Positions 34,884 through 46,700 of a stretch of 64,000 nt of DNA are shown here, in pieces. Location of the stretch: the NCBI GenBank assembly GCA_024196135.1, contig JAMQCK010000009.1, forward strand, positions 62,001-126,000, read 5' to 3'. Under the pieces are notes generated by a model. That model was not told the origin of the DNA and did no database searches. It saw nothing but the letters and a program-made list of their open reading frames with translations. Each line of letters starts with the position of its first letter. The stretch's first letter is position 1. A program made the position numbers and the translations under genes. This DNA is from Pleurotus ostreatus/Saccharomyces cerevisiae fusant (taxonomy: Eukaryota; Opisthokonta).

Positions 34884-37800
34884 ATGGCGGCCGACACGGC
34901 CATAAAGGCCATCGACAAGGCCTCTATCCACCGCATAACCTCGGGCCAGGTGGTCATAGACTTGCAGACCGCGGTCAAGGAGCTGCTAGAGAACAGTCTT
35001 GACGCTGGCGCGACGAACATTGGTCAGCCTTTCAGTAGTACGCTTGAAGCACATTACTGAACTTCACCACAGAGGTCAGGTTCAAGAATCATGGCCTCAA
35101 GTCGATAGAAGTCGTAGATAATGGCTCAGGGATTGCGGAGAAGGATTTTGAGGGAATTGGTGCGTTATTGAAGGCGGTGGCGCGGAGAAAGGTGCTGATG
35201 CATATGCCAGCTTTGAAACACCATACATCCAAACTGGCAGCCTTCGAGGACTTGACCACTGTCCGAACCTTTGGCTTCCGGGGGGAGGCGCTGTCGTCTC
35301 TCTGCGCCCTCTGTGACGGCTTCACGATCACAACTGCGACACAGGGTCCTCTCGGTGAAATGATCGAGATGGACAGGAATGGGAGGATCAAGAAGAGGAG
35401 TAAGGTGGCTAGGCAGGTGCGTAGTAGTCACCGAACATGCTACACTTGACTTACAGTCTTAATAGCGCGGCACCACCGTCCAGCTCTCCAACATCTTCAC
35501 CCCACTACCCGTCCGCCGAAAGGAGTTCGAACGCAATGCTAAGCGCGAATTCGGGAAAGCTTTGCATCTCCTAACTGCGTATGCTCTTGGTCCGTGTGCT
35601 TCCAACGATGGGAAGCCTGTCAAGCTGACTGTGAGCAACCAGATGGATAAGGGGTGCGTATAGTACCCTTCTTCATTGAGTCGTAATTCTGACCTCCCTC
35701 ATCACCAGTGCGAAGTCCATTCAGATACGAACACCGGGGCAATCGTCCTGCCGTGCTTCCGTCACTGCCCTCTGGGGCCCGCGAGCGCTTGACAATGTCG
35801 TCGACCTCGATTTGTCCTTTGATGTGGAGCGCGATAGGATGTCGATGCGTAGGCTGAATCCGTGAGTATGGGCTTGCTCATCATTTTCAATACCATTTCT
35901 CATCGTGTCTCGCAGCAATGGCATCCTAACGGACTTGCCGCCCATCCACGTCACAGTGAAAGGTCTTGTCTCGAAGTTCACGGTAGGCGCTGGGCGCCCT
36001 GGGACCGACAGGCAATTCTTCTTCGTCAATGGTCGACCTTGCGACCTCAGCAAGGTACGTTGAGGTCTACCAGTATGGTGCATAGCCGCTGACTACCGTT
36101 TTAGGTCCAGAAAGCGTTCAACGAAGTCTACAAGTCGTTCAATGCTACGCAGTCGGCTTTCCTGGTAGCGGACTTTCAGATTCCTACGGGCAAGCTCAGA
36201 CCCCTCCTTTCATCATAGGTATCGTGCTAACGTCCTCTTTCAGAGTCCTGCGACATCAACGTCAGCCCGGACAAGCGCACCATCTTCTTGCATAACGAGG
36301 CCAACCTCATCGCTGCGTTCAAGGTATGTGCTTCATCCTTCTTTTGTAGGCCTTCATTCATACACAGCAAACATTCCCCTAGACTGCCCTTGAGACCGCC
36401 TTCGCACCCTCACGCTCGATGTTCGACGTGTCTGCGAGCCAGATGACGCAGACGAACCTGCCTATCGCGTTCACGCAGGCGAAGAGGACGGATAGTTCGT
36501 CGTCGGGTACGCAAGCTGCTGCGTCTGGCTCTCAAGCTCGGACTCCGGCGGTGCGGACTAGGGATACTTCGCCGAACCCGGAGCCGTCGTCTAGTCGGCA
36601 TTTTTCGCCGAGTCGAGCGCCTTCCCCGGACTCTGACGATGGTCCTGCTAAGTCGACTGCGTTTGGTGGCTCGAAAGCGCAGGCGGACGAGAAAGACGAG
36701 GCCCCCACAAGGGACAAGTCATTACCGCCATTGAGCCCGCCTCGCGCCAGTGACAACTTCACGTATGGTAACGAGGAAGTGCCGCCCACGCAAGACGCGA
36801 CGCAACCGCAGGTTGACGATGCCTCGGATGAGGACGAAGAGCCTGTTACTCGTCCGCCCGCCGTGATGCAGTCTGCCCAACGATCTTCGTCACCGGTCGA
36901 CAATATGGACGTCGAAGTCAGCGTCGCCGGCGCATCTTGGAGTCAGACCTCCGTCACCGCGGCCAGGGCCTCTTCACCGATGCAAGCTACACCACGATCT
37001 GTGCATCTAGACGAGCTGGACGATGACGCGGACGAACCGCCTCGCAAGAGGCAGCGCACGGATGCTGAGGAGGGCGATCTACTACCTGAGGATGATGACG
37101 ACGAAGAGATGGACTCTGACAATCTGGACGACTTCAAGAAGGCGAAGGACATTCGCTCAGTTGAAGGCCTGTGGTTCTCTTCACAAACTCGCACTCGCGC
37201 GTCTGCGTCAGAAGTCTCCTCTCAGCCGGGCTCGCCGGCAAAGTCAACGAACTCTCCGGCGAAGACAGCTGGCTCACCTGTGAAGTCGGCGAAGACGTCG
37301 CAAAAGAATATGCGGACGCAGCTTGCTGGTTTTGCGATGGCAGGCAGCCAGAAATCTGCGGCTGCGGAGACAGACGAGGATGCGGACGAGATGGACGAGA
37401 ATGACGAGAACAGGATGGATGTGGATGGCGAGGACGATGAGGATAGTGATGCAGCTATGGACAACGCGGACTATCAGGAAGACGATGACGGCGCGAATGC
37501 TGATGACAGCGGTCGTGAAGGATCGTCTGCCGTCGAGGCGCCCAAGAAACGAGTCCGGCGTCGCCGTAGCCCGAGCGTTGACGCGGCCGAGGAAGATGCT
37601 GCACAAACTACATCAGCATCTGTTGACGTACGCGTCAAGGTGGAAGAGGGTGCGGGCTCGCTGCTTTCTGCAGACGAGGTTATAGACCTCACGTCAGACA
37701 ACGATTCCGGACCAGTGATTTCCAAAGTCACCCAGCGAACATCGTCTGCCAAGTCTAGCAGAATATCGTCGAAGGACCCCAAGGACGAACGCGTCGTACT

Positions 37801-38853
37801 AGACGGTCCTGAAGTGCTACGGCAGGATAGCAACACGCTAGGCGATGTCACTATTGAGCTGGCCTTGGACAGAGTCAAGACTGCATACGAACGGCTGCGA
37901 CAAGCGCTATCTGCGCCACGACCGGCCGCAGAGAGCTCCTACTCAGCTGACGATGGATTCTCTGCGGACGCTGGCCTCGCGAACACCGACGACGCGGAAA
38001 GCGCAGCAAACGCATTGGCGAGGGTGATCGACAAGGCCGACTTCGCCAAGATGGATATTGTTGGCCAATTCAACCGCGGTTTCATCATCGCCCGCCGACG
38101 CAAGCAACCGGAAAGCGGCGGCTCTTCGATGGACGACCTGTTCATCGTGGATCAGCATGCGTCGGATGAGAAATACAATTTCGAGACGCTGCAGCAGACG
38201 ACGAAGATCGAGTCGCAGCGACTGCTCAGGTGTGTTCCACTCTCTTGGAAGTATCTCACGCCTGACACATGCATAGGCCACGCCCACTCGAACTTACAGC
38301 AGCGGACGAGATGATTGCGCGCGACCATCTTGACGTGTTACGCCAGAACGGGTTCGAGGTTGAGGACAGTGGCGCGGGGGATGATAGTGATGGCGCACGC
38401 CTGCGTCTGGTGGCGCAACCGGTCAGCAAGTCGACCACCTTCGACATGCGGGGTGGGTGCAGTCCCGCACACAAAGGTCGTACGCATTGACACAGCTCTG
38501 CAGATCTCGAGGAGCTCATCCACCTGCTGCAAGACGCGCCCGGTGGGGCGGCGGTGCGCTGCTCGAAGGCGCGCGCGATGTTTGCATCGCGGGCGTGCAG
38601 GAAGAGCGTGATGATTGGGATGCCGCTGACGAAAGGGCAGATGACTGCGGTAAGCGATTCGGGCTTCGCGCGCGGTCGAGTCCTTACCCGGTCCTTCTTG
38701 CAGGTCGTTCAGCATATGGGGACGATGGACCAGCCTTGGAATTGTCCTCACGGTCGCCCGACCATGCGCCACCTCATCGACATGGCCGACTTGAACGGCA
38801 GAGCGAAGGGTTCCCGACCCATCGACTGGGCTTCTTTATCTTTATCTTGCTGA
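34884..38853 (+). CDS. PMS1: DNA mismatch repair protein PMS1 (MutL homologue, PMS2-type)
   Basis: Twelve exons (34884-35022, 35073-35159, 35211-35416, 35466-35653, 35709-35861, 35916-36054, 36105-36189, 36244-36323, 36383-38229, 38277-38452, 38504-38649, 38704-38853) give 1131 residues. The GHKL ATPase is complete: [17 protein letters not shown] (catalytic Glu, Mg-binding Asn), DNGSGI, HHTSKL and TFGFRGEAL. The transducer ends [11 protein letters not shown] ~500-residue acidic Ser-rich linker follows. The C-terminal endonuclease domain holds [12 protein letters not shown] at about residue 949, [13 protein letters not shown] and CPHGRPT, the metal-binding motifs of MutL endonucleases. It should act with MLH1 to nick the strand to be repaired. 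The intron at 36190-36243 appears to have a GC donor. Confidence 0.95.
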
Positions 38854-39522
38854 GTATTTGCTCCGGTGCTCTTGTATAATCCAACCTACCTATATCTACA
38901 GGCTATCACCTGCTCTTCAATCTGATGCAAACCGTCAGTTTCGACAAGGTGGACGAACCAGTATTGTGGGCTTGAGGGCGTCGACCCTGCAGGTATGGAG
39001 TTCGCTTTCGAACGAGTACCGCTGCAGTGAGTAAGGCGGTTGTACTGAACTGTTGGGCTTTCCGTTATCGAGCCAGAGATGGCTTCCTCTTGCGTCGAGT
39101 GTTGTGTGCTGCCAGTGCTGGATCTCTCATCTGCCTCTCGTCAACGTGCCATTCGGTTCCGGGCAACGTCCGGTTGTTGTCAGGGTCTGCCCTGAGGCCA
39201 TTACGGAGATCGTTGTCACTGTGTCAGAATCACCCTGATCTGCGGCCTGTGATTGGCCCCCTTCGCAGCCACGTTGCGGCTTGTTGCGGCTAAACAACCA
39301 CGCGGACGCAGACGCGAAGGTCCCCCTGGGGATCTGAGATGGGTGAGCTGGAGCGTCATGTTATTTTGACCGCAAGGCGCCACTAGATCAGCGTACTTCT
39401 GCGCTATCTTGCGCCTGCAGTGATCCCTGAATAGATAAGTAAGCACTGAACTTGTCCCGTTCCCTCACCGCGTCCTCACCCTCCCCTTCTTACGGATTAC
39501 TCAGAGGCGCTTGCCCTCCGCA
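38854..39522. other. Intergenic, G alpha promoter
   Basis: No coding sequence is seen between PMS1 and the G alpha gene, both on the plus strand. Confidence 0.6.
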
Positions 39523-41639
39523 ATGCCGACAGTCATTCGCCATAGCGCGTCAACGGAAGAACAGTCCCGTGAAGCTGAGCGCCGACGCGCGCTGCAGCGG
39601 TCCCGGGATATTGACGAAGAGCTGCAAGAGACGAAGAGGGCGCTGGACAAGAAGCGTAAGGCTATCAAGCTGCTTCTACTAGGTGTGTGCTCTACGTGAG
39701 CCCATTTGTCGCAACTGACCTAACCTCGCAGGACAGTCTGAGTCGGGAAAGGCACGCACGAGCAATTTACTCGCACCTATGCAATGTACTTACACAGTCC
39801 GCTCAGACCTCCCTTGTCAAAAGTGCGTACAGTCGCATCTACCCCGCATTTGACTGACGAGGGTGCAGACTTCCAGATGGCCTTCACTCCAACCAGGTTT
39901 GGCGCGGAACGTGCGGCGTGGAGGACGATCGTCCAACTGAACGTGATAAGGTGTGTACCAGAAATTGCTTGCGATCCTTCTACTGAAGTTCGTCCTTCAG
40001 TACAATTAAACGTATACTTGCATATCTCGAGTTCGCGGTCGCTCAAACGACATCTCATGAAGACGTCTCGACCTTGGGAAGCCCTGTACGGCGCTACCGG
40101 CTCGCTCTCTCGCCCCTCCTCGCCATGGAGGAAGCCCTGAAGCGCGAGCTCACGACCGACACCCTGAACGAGGACTACGCCGACGTCTGCGTGCGCGCCG
40201 GCGGGGGCTGGAAGACGACGCTGAACGGCATCCTCAAGAACCGCTCAGCATCGCCACGCCTGCGTCAAGATGCCGGAGATAACGAGAACCTACTCACGGC
40301 TTCGAAGAACCAGATCGTCGACATGTGGGAGGACCCGTGGGTACAGGACACCCTGCGCAGTATTGGGGCGAACATTGAACAGACGCCGGGGTTGTATGTG
40401 TTCTTTCGCGTGTGGGAGCGCGTCCATTCAGTTGCGCTAATCACGCTGCCCCGCAACAGTTTCCTCGATGAAATTGAGCGTGTTGCGGCACCGAATTATG
40501 AACCCACGGACAGTGCGTCGGCTCCGACAGCGCGCGTGAAGCTCAGCGGAACTCACGCTTCTCGTTGCCAGCTGACATTATACGTGCACGTATACGCACC
40601 GTAGGCGTAGAGGAGCACCACTTCGTCATGGAGAAGGGCTTGCCAGGTGCGTACAGTCATATGCTTGTCCTTCGTACCCTTTTCTGACATGAGAAAAGGC
40701 TCTGAGTTTTACATTACGGACGTTAGCGGGAGTAAGAGCACCGTACGTCTATTCCAAAGTCCATACGGATACGCGCTCAAGTGAACCCAGCGTCATCAAT
40801 GGATACCCTATTTCGACGATGGTAGCTCTACCCCACATTGCACTTGCTTCCATACTGACGCTCCTTTCGCAGCGCAAGCGATTCTTTTCTTGGCACCACT
40901 CTCGTTCAACATGATGCTTCCCGATGACCCAAGGACGAATCGATTGGTACGCCTGCCTATCGTCGTGCCTCGCCCGGTGCTTATTATCGTATAGGAAGAC
41001 AGCATCGGCCTGTGGAAGATGATATGCTCGAATAAACTATTGCAGAAGTGCAATCTGATCCTCTTCTTGAATAAGGTGCGCCCCTCCCTCGTCCTCCTTG
41101 TCAGAGACTTATGCTTGGCTCTTTACAGCGTGATATCCTGGAGCAGACGTTGAAGTCCGGTGTCCAGGTCAAGGACTGGGTACCTAGTTATGGGGATGCT
41201 CCGAACGAAGTGGACCATGTTACGACTTGTAAAACATCATTTCATACGGTTGACTCCGTACTGACCGCCTGCTCAGATTTCCGCGAGCGCTTTAAACTGA
41301 ATCAGGTATGCTCATTCGGGCTTGAAGAAGGCTACTTCTGACTCTCCTCACACAAACGACTCTCCCCTAGTAAGAGTCTGGCGCTCCCTGCCTCGCCGTC
41401 TTACTAATGCTCTGAAGTACCCCGCCCTTTCATGTGCTACTCCACTGCTGCTATCGTGCGTTTTTCGTCAGCTAGTTCTCATGCAGTGCCTCACACCCTC
41501 GTCCAGGACACGAAGGCCACCACTGCGCTACTCGTAGCGGGTAAGCTTTGCGGGAATCGAGTGTTCGCTCGTGCTGACCGTCCATCCAGTGCACACGACC
41601 CTTATACGCGAACACTTACGCCAGACTGAGCTTATCTGA
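39523..41639 (+). CDS. Atypical heterotrimeric G-protein alpha subunit
   Basis: Exons 39523-39682, 39732-39751, 39798-39822, 39869-39950, 40001-40393, 40460-40512, 40572-40646, 40699-40742, 40791-40821, 40873-40946, 40995-41075, 41129-41228, 41277-41305, then 41418-41455, 41507-41540, 41590-41639. P-loop GQSESGKS is at about residues 54-61. A helical domain (NQIVDMWEDPWVQDTLRSIG) follows, then switch I RARIRTVGVEEHHF, switch II DVSGSKST, FLNKRD for guanine, and a TAAIDTKAT box as the last guanine loop. The C-terminus HTTLIREHLRQTELI would face a receptor. The catalytic Gln of DVGGQ is Ser, so GTP hydrolysis should be weak. The junction between 41305 and 41418 cannot be closed in frame with canonical splice sites, and the intron at 39752-39797 seems to have a GC donor. 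It belongs to the expanded divergent G alpha group of basidiomycetes. Confidence 0.85.
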
Positions 41640-41817
41640 ATGATACCGAACACTCATTGCGCCGTAGGACATATCCTGCGAGCGGGCTCAATAACTTCAA
41701 CGCATTGCTTCCATTTGTATCAGTAATTCTATATCTGCTGTATTGTAGACGCTTTCCCGACCGGTACGCTGACAGTCCTTCCTGTACCGGGCTATGATCT
41801 GCATAATGACATTTCCC

Positions 41818-43398
41818 TCATACCCCGTGAACCGCGCCACCCGCCTCCGAACCTCTCGTTGTAACCCACGGAAGCTCGGCATACGCAGACATTGCATAGA
41901 GGGACTCCAACGCTACAAGCTGAGTTCCGTTGGACATCTCAGCATGGCGCCCGGACTGGATGATAGCCTCAACGAGCGCGGGATAGTCGTAGTTGTCCTC
42001 GTCCTCCTCTATCCCTAGTCCCAACGATAGGCGTAGTCTTTGCAAGTTCGGAAGGAAGTCTTTGTGATCGCTGTAGCGCGACAAACTCAAGAGTACTTCA
42101 GGCGTTATAAGACGGCGGTCTTCATCGTAATCATCGTCCTCTAGGTCAAGGTCTGTGAGCGACGGTAGTTGCTCCAGGCAGCGAACAAGTGGTTTCGAGC
42201 CGACTAACACCAATTCTCGAAGCGTCAGGGAAAGGAGCATCTTGCAGTTCGACGACTGATCCAAAAGCGACGTCAGGGCATGCCATGGTCTGTGGACCAG
42301 TGGATTGTCGCGGCTCCACATAGTGAGGGATCGAAGGTTGGGGCAAGAGATGATGTGGCATAGCTCTGTGGCTTCGTGCTCGAGCACGAGCTTTTCGAGG
42401 CAAGGGAACGCACGAGGTTCCCCCTCGCAAGCAAAGCCCAGTGACGCCGCTGTTATTTTGCATGCGCGCAGCGTAGAGCTGCGAGCAAAAATCGCGTTCT
42501 GGAAGGGTGCAAGCTTCACACTAGGGTCGGCGTAGTGCAAGTCGATAGTGAGATCTGTGAGGGGCCACATGGCTGGCAAATCCACGGTACGATGAAGAGA
42601 CGTCGAGCAAGTGATGCTGAGGGATTCAACTGTGGTGGACTCCCGCTCAAACGCATGCAGCGGAATGTCCGTGACGCGGTCGTAATGGCAGATAGAGAGC
42701 GCCTGCAAGGTCGTGAACTTCCTTGTCGCTAGAGCATCGTAGGCAGCGACCGGGATGTGAGAAAGAGAGACATGGCGCCAGCGGTGGGACTGCGCGCAAA
42801 GCAATGCCCACGCCTCCTCGCTCCAGACATCATCAATCACGGCCTTTCTGCCGACGTCGATGGAGACGTCCAAGGGCAATCGACCAGTCTTCTGCAACTC
42901 GGTTGCCAATGCCTGAGTGTGATTCTTGAGAGGATTGGCGTGCGCGGAGAAGCTCAGCGCCGTCCATATCTGAGGCGTCTGCAGCGCAACGTCGCGCCAC
43001 GCGACGCATACAGACATGCAGTTGAACTCCCTTTTTCCGGTGTACTGCCTAGACCACTCATCGGGGAGCGCGAGCACGAAGATCATGGATAGGGTCTCGA
43101 TGGGAAGGCGACGGCATGGGGAGACGAGGGCGTCAAGCAAATCCTTCTGGTCCTGAATATTGTACTTCAGCTCAACCAGCTTGGTAATCTCCTGATCGAC
43201 CATGTCCTCCAACGGAGGTAGGTCGTTCGCAATGTCTTGGAGGACGAGCGCATCTTGCGGGGTGGGAACGTAACCACTCCTGTGAAGGTACAAATTGGCC
43301 ACGGCTCGAGCGGTCGCGAGCGTGTCTACAAGCTGATCAGTCGTGAGAGCCAGAAACCGAAAGGACTGGTACTCACCGATGATCCTATGAACGTCCAT
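41818..43398 (-). CDS. F-box protein with leucine-rich-like C-terminal region
   Basis: An uninterrupted 526-residue frame. After a helical N-terminus with the pattern usual in mushroom F-box proteins (DLPPLEDMVDQEITKLVELK, then LDALVSPCRRLPIETLSMIF) comes the F-box itself (RRLPIETLSMIFVLALPDEW, then CMSVCVAWRDVALQTPQIWT). The remainder has irregular leucine-rich repeats (LTDLTIDLHYA, CLEKLVLEHEATEL, LTDLDLEDDDYDED, LQRLRLSLGLGI). Such proteins are Skp1 adaptors of SCF ubiquitin ligases and are greatly expanded in Agaricomycetes. The target is unknown. The gene converges on the G alpha gene; stop codons are about 180 nt apart. An apparent 44-nt intron close to the start breaks the frame if removed and is therefore not used. 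Confidence 0.8.
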   Translation of the reverse strand: MDVHRIIGEYQSFRFLALTTDQLVDTLATARAVANLYLHRSGYVPTPQDALVLQDIANDLPPLEDMVDQEITKLVELKYNIQDQKDLLDALVSPCRRLPIETLSMIFVLALPDEWSRQYTGKREFNCMSVCVAWRDVALQTPQIWTALSFSAHANPLKNHTQALATELQKTGRLPLDVSIDVGRKAVIDDVWSEEAWALLCAQSHRWRHVSLSHIPVAAYDALATRKFTTLQALSICHYDRVTDIPLHAFERESTTVESLSITCSTSLHRTVDLPAMWPLTDLTIDLHYADPSVKLAPFQNAIFARSSTLRACKITAASLGFACEGEPRAFPCLEKLVLEHEATELCHIISCPNLRSLTMWSRDNPLVHRPWHALTSLLDQSSNCKMLLSLTLRELVLVGSKPLVRCLEQLPSLTDLDLEDDDYDEDRRLITPEVLLSLSRYSDHKDFLPNLQRLRLSLGLGIEEDEDNYDYPALVEAIIQSGRHAEMSNGTQLVALESLYAMSAYAELPWVTTRGSEAGGAVHGV

Positions 43399-43735
43399 GG
43401 TGCAGAAGGCTCGCTGCCGTTATACTTGACTACCGATGAAGATTGAGATGGTGGGCAGAAGCAAGGCATCTCCTTGTGACGACGAGCCCATCTCTCAAAG
43501 GCACCACGTGGGCGTGACCTTTACTAACCGGAAGACGAAAACTCCAGCAGCAAAGAATCAGCTTGAAATGTCGGTACACACCGGTCATGCAAGTGATATT
43601 ACCACCAAAATTCGGACTGTCAGACGATACAATAAGTTGTGTGCAGAACGAGGTATAAACAGCAGATGAATGGCAAGAAACCGGAGGACAATGCACAATA
43701 CGATATGCAGTAACGACGACAGAAGTGTACCGGAT
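43399..43735. other. Short intergenic region between tandem minus-strand genes
   Basis: It holds the promoter of the F-box gene and the SET1 3' flank. No coding sequence is supported. Confidence 0.6.
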
Positions 43736-46700
43736 TCAGTTGAGGAAGCCACGACACTTGGCCGTGCCACAGAGGCAGGGAATCTTGTCCTGCTCGAAGG
43801 GGAAATGATAATCTGTGACAAAGAATGAGCGACCTGGTAAGGCCACGAAAAAGTAGGCAAGACGCACCATATGTGATCTCGTCACCGAGTTCGATGTCCC
43901 TCTTGGCGTAGATGACAATCTTCTTCTCTCCGTTGATTGTGATAATCTTCGCTGTGCAATTGGGATCGCAAGAGTGATTGATGAGGCGCCTGTCCGTACG
44001 TTAGCATCGCGCAGCCACACCGAACGAAGGACGACATACCCAAGATTGCCTTTCTTCGTCGCATCCACAACAATCTCCTCGTCGATACGGAAGAGGTAAC
44101 TACTACCAATGCCTTGCCGCTCGTACGTCGCCTCGCGCTTGTCGGCGACCTGGGCACGAATAACCTCGCCAACGTACTCGATGACCATCTCCCCGCGCAC
44201 GATACGCTCCATGGCGTACAGGCCCCAGTCGTGAATAGGGGAGCGCGCGAAGCGCAGGTGCTTCTTGCGCGTCTGGAGCTGGTTGAACTTGAACGACAGC
44301 TCGCCGGCCGCCGTCTCGCCCTTCGACAGCGCAAGCGCACGCTGCATCTGGTTCATCTCCTCCAAGCCTTGCGCACGACGACGCGCATTGGCGCGGTTCG
44401 AGCGAGAAGACTGCACCTGTGGCTTCTGCTCCTGTACGACCGGCGCCGGCTCGGGGGCGTTCTGACGCGACTTGTACTGCGCGACGTAGGCTGCCTTCTC
44501 TGCGTGGCTGATCTTGTAGTAACCTTCGGTACGTGCGGATCCAGTCTCGTGCTTCCTGAACAGAGGTTGGTCCGATGGGTCGGGAGAAGGCTCGCGCATA
44601 GACGGAGGCTCCTCGTCCGCAAGCACGAGCTTGGCGAAGTACATGTCCTCCTCGTCCTCGCATATGCCTGTTCCGCGCGGATCCACAGGCGGCGAAGGTG
44701 GCGGGGGCGGCAGCGGGGTGACCGCACGCTTCCGCTTCTTGCCAGGGACGGCCGGATCCGAGGTGAGCGAGAGCGATGGGGAGGGCGAAGGCGCAACCTC
44801 TGGTGTAACGCGGATCTGGGCCACCGGCGGCTCGACGTACTCCTCCGGCAACACCACTTGCTCGACACCCACTTCACGATCCTTGTGCGTCTTGCCATCG
44901 TCAAGCCTGACCTTCTTCTTGACCGGCTCAGGAAGCTCGCTGTCCACAGACGCGCGCTTGCGCTCCGTGACGACATCGTCGACGATGGTGATGGACGTAG
45001 TATCGTCGTCCTCGGACTCGACATCGGAGGCCACAACCTTGCGGCGCTTGACATCTCGCCGCTGACGCTTCTGCTGGGGCGCGTCCTCCTCGTCCTCGTC
45101 TTGCTGCTGCGGCGCTGAAGCATCGTTCTCGGAGGGTTTAGGAGCTAGGATCTTCGGCCGAGGTGGCAGTTTGGGAGCGGGAGCAGGGCGCTTGATCTTC
45201 TTGAACGACAGCGACGCCAAGCTCTTCTTGTCCGTATAGACGATGTCGGGAACAGCGGGCACTGGCTGCTGCTGGACGGCGTGGTTGGTCTTCGCCTTCT
45301 CGGTGGCCAGCAGTTTCCGTATATCTGGCGCCACCACACGTTCCTTGACATCCTTCTCCAGCAGCTTGCGCAAGTCCGACATGACGATTTCTGCCGCCCT
45401 GTTGACAATCTCATCCGCCGTGAGCTCCTGCTTGTCTTGCTTGACGGCACCGGCGGGGCATTCGTGCGCGGTGAGGGTGACGGTGCTGTACCCGAGGAGA
45501 CGATTCGTGTTCGTGAAGAAGTGGACCGCCCGATTGGCGTCCGCCACGTCCGGCATCGTGACATACCAGGCATTGCGATCTTTGAGAGCCTAAGAGTGTA
45601 ATGAGCAAGAAGTTCAACGAAAAGAACAGGTCACGCACGTGGCTGATCTTGAACCCTCCACCGAAGAAGGCGCGCACTTCGTCCTCGCGCACCGTGTCGC
45701 TGAGCCGCCCGCCGAGGGAAAGCTTGACATAGGCTTTGCCCAGCTTAGCGAGTTCGTCGATCACGTCAGTACGCTTGGTCAGACCCCTGTCGCGATCCCG
45801 GAGATCGTCGACCTTTCGTCTTCGTCCGTACCTCCCAGGCGACACCGAGGGCGACGTCACACGCGGACGAGGACGACGACTGTAGCGTGGGTCCGGAGTT
45901 TTCGAGCGCGACGCTGACCTCGATCGCCGCCTGCTCCTCCTCTCGTCCTTCGCGTGATGCTCTCGACTCCTTCGCCCCTCCCCGCGAGCACTCTCCCACT
46001 CCCTCGGCCGATCCCTTCCACGACTGCGATCATGCCCGGGCACATAGGTGTCAACCAGAGCCGGCTTGCCAGGAATGTAGGTGTCTACCGCTGAGCTCAC
46101 CCGCGGGGGTGGCTCATGGCTCTCCTTCATCGGCTCCGCTGCCAGCAATGGGTCGCGCCGCGCACGGAAGAACGACATGCCCCCACGCCCTCGCGCGCCC
46201 GACGCAATGTACTTGCCGTCGCGCCTACTCCCGCGGGGCGGCGACCTCTCGCGCCGTGAAGGGCTGCGCCGAGGCGACGCCATGCGAATATCGCTGTGGT
46301 CCCGCGTCCTATCCCGCTCGCGCTCGTGCCGCCGACCCCGCTCCTTGTCTCGATCGCCCCTGGACGACGATGCACGGCCCATAGACTCCGCGGATGCCAG
46401 CGGGACAGACGGCAGTGGGTGCTGCATCGGCGTCTGCGCAAGCAATGTCGGGTTCATGGGCAGAGATGGATGCGCCTTCGCTGCAGCCGCGAGGTATGGG
46501 TTCTGCGGCAGGCCAGGTATCTGGTGCGCGATCGGCGTTGGTGTCGGTGCCAGAGGCGTCGCGTTGCCCAGAGGCGCTGGCTTCTCCATCTTCGCAGGTA
46601 TGGGGGTGCCGTTCATGGCTGGCGTGAGTGGCGTGGCGCTCTTGCTAAGTCCGTTCGGGGCAGACTTCTGGACGGTCTCCTTCCCCTTCCCCTTGCGCCG

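Noticed and set aside
43331..43376. GTGAGT...CAG intron close to the start of the F-box gene
   Set aside because: Its 44-nt length would shift the frame and destroy the following conserved helix; the unspliced frame is continuous.
44114..45118. 334-residue plus-strand open frame opposite SET1
   Set aside because: It is the mirror of SET1 codon usage on the opposite strand, with Leu/Arg/Val-rich noise and no domain; SET1 is conserved on the minus strand.
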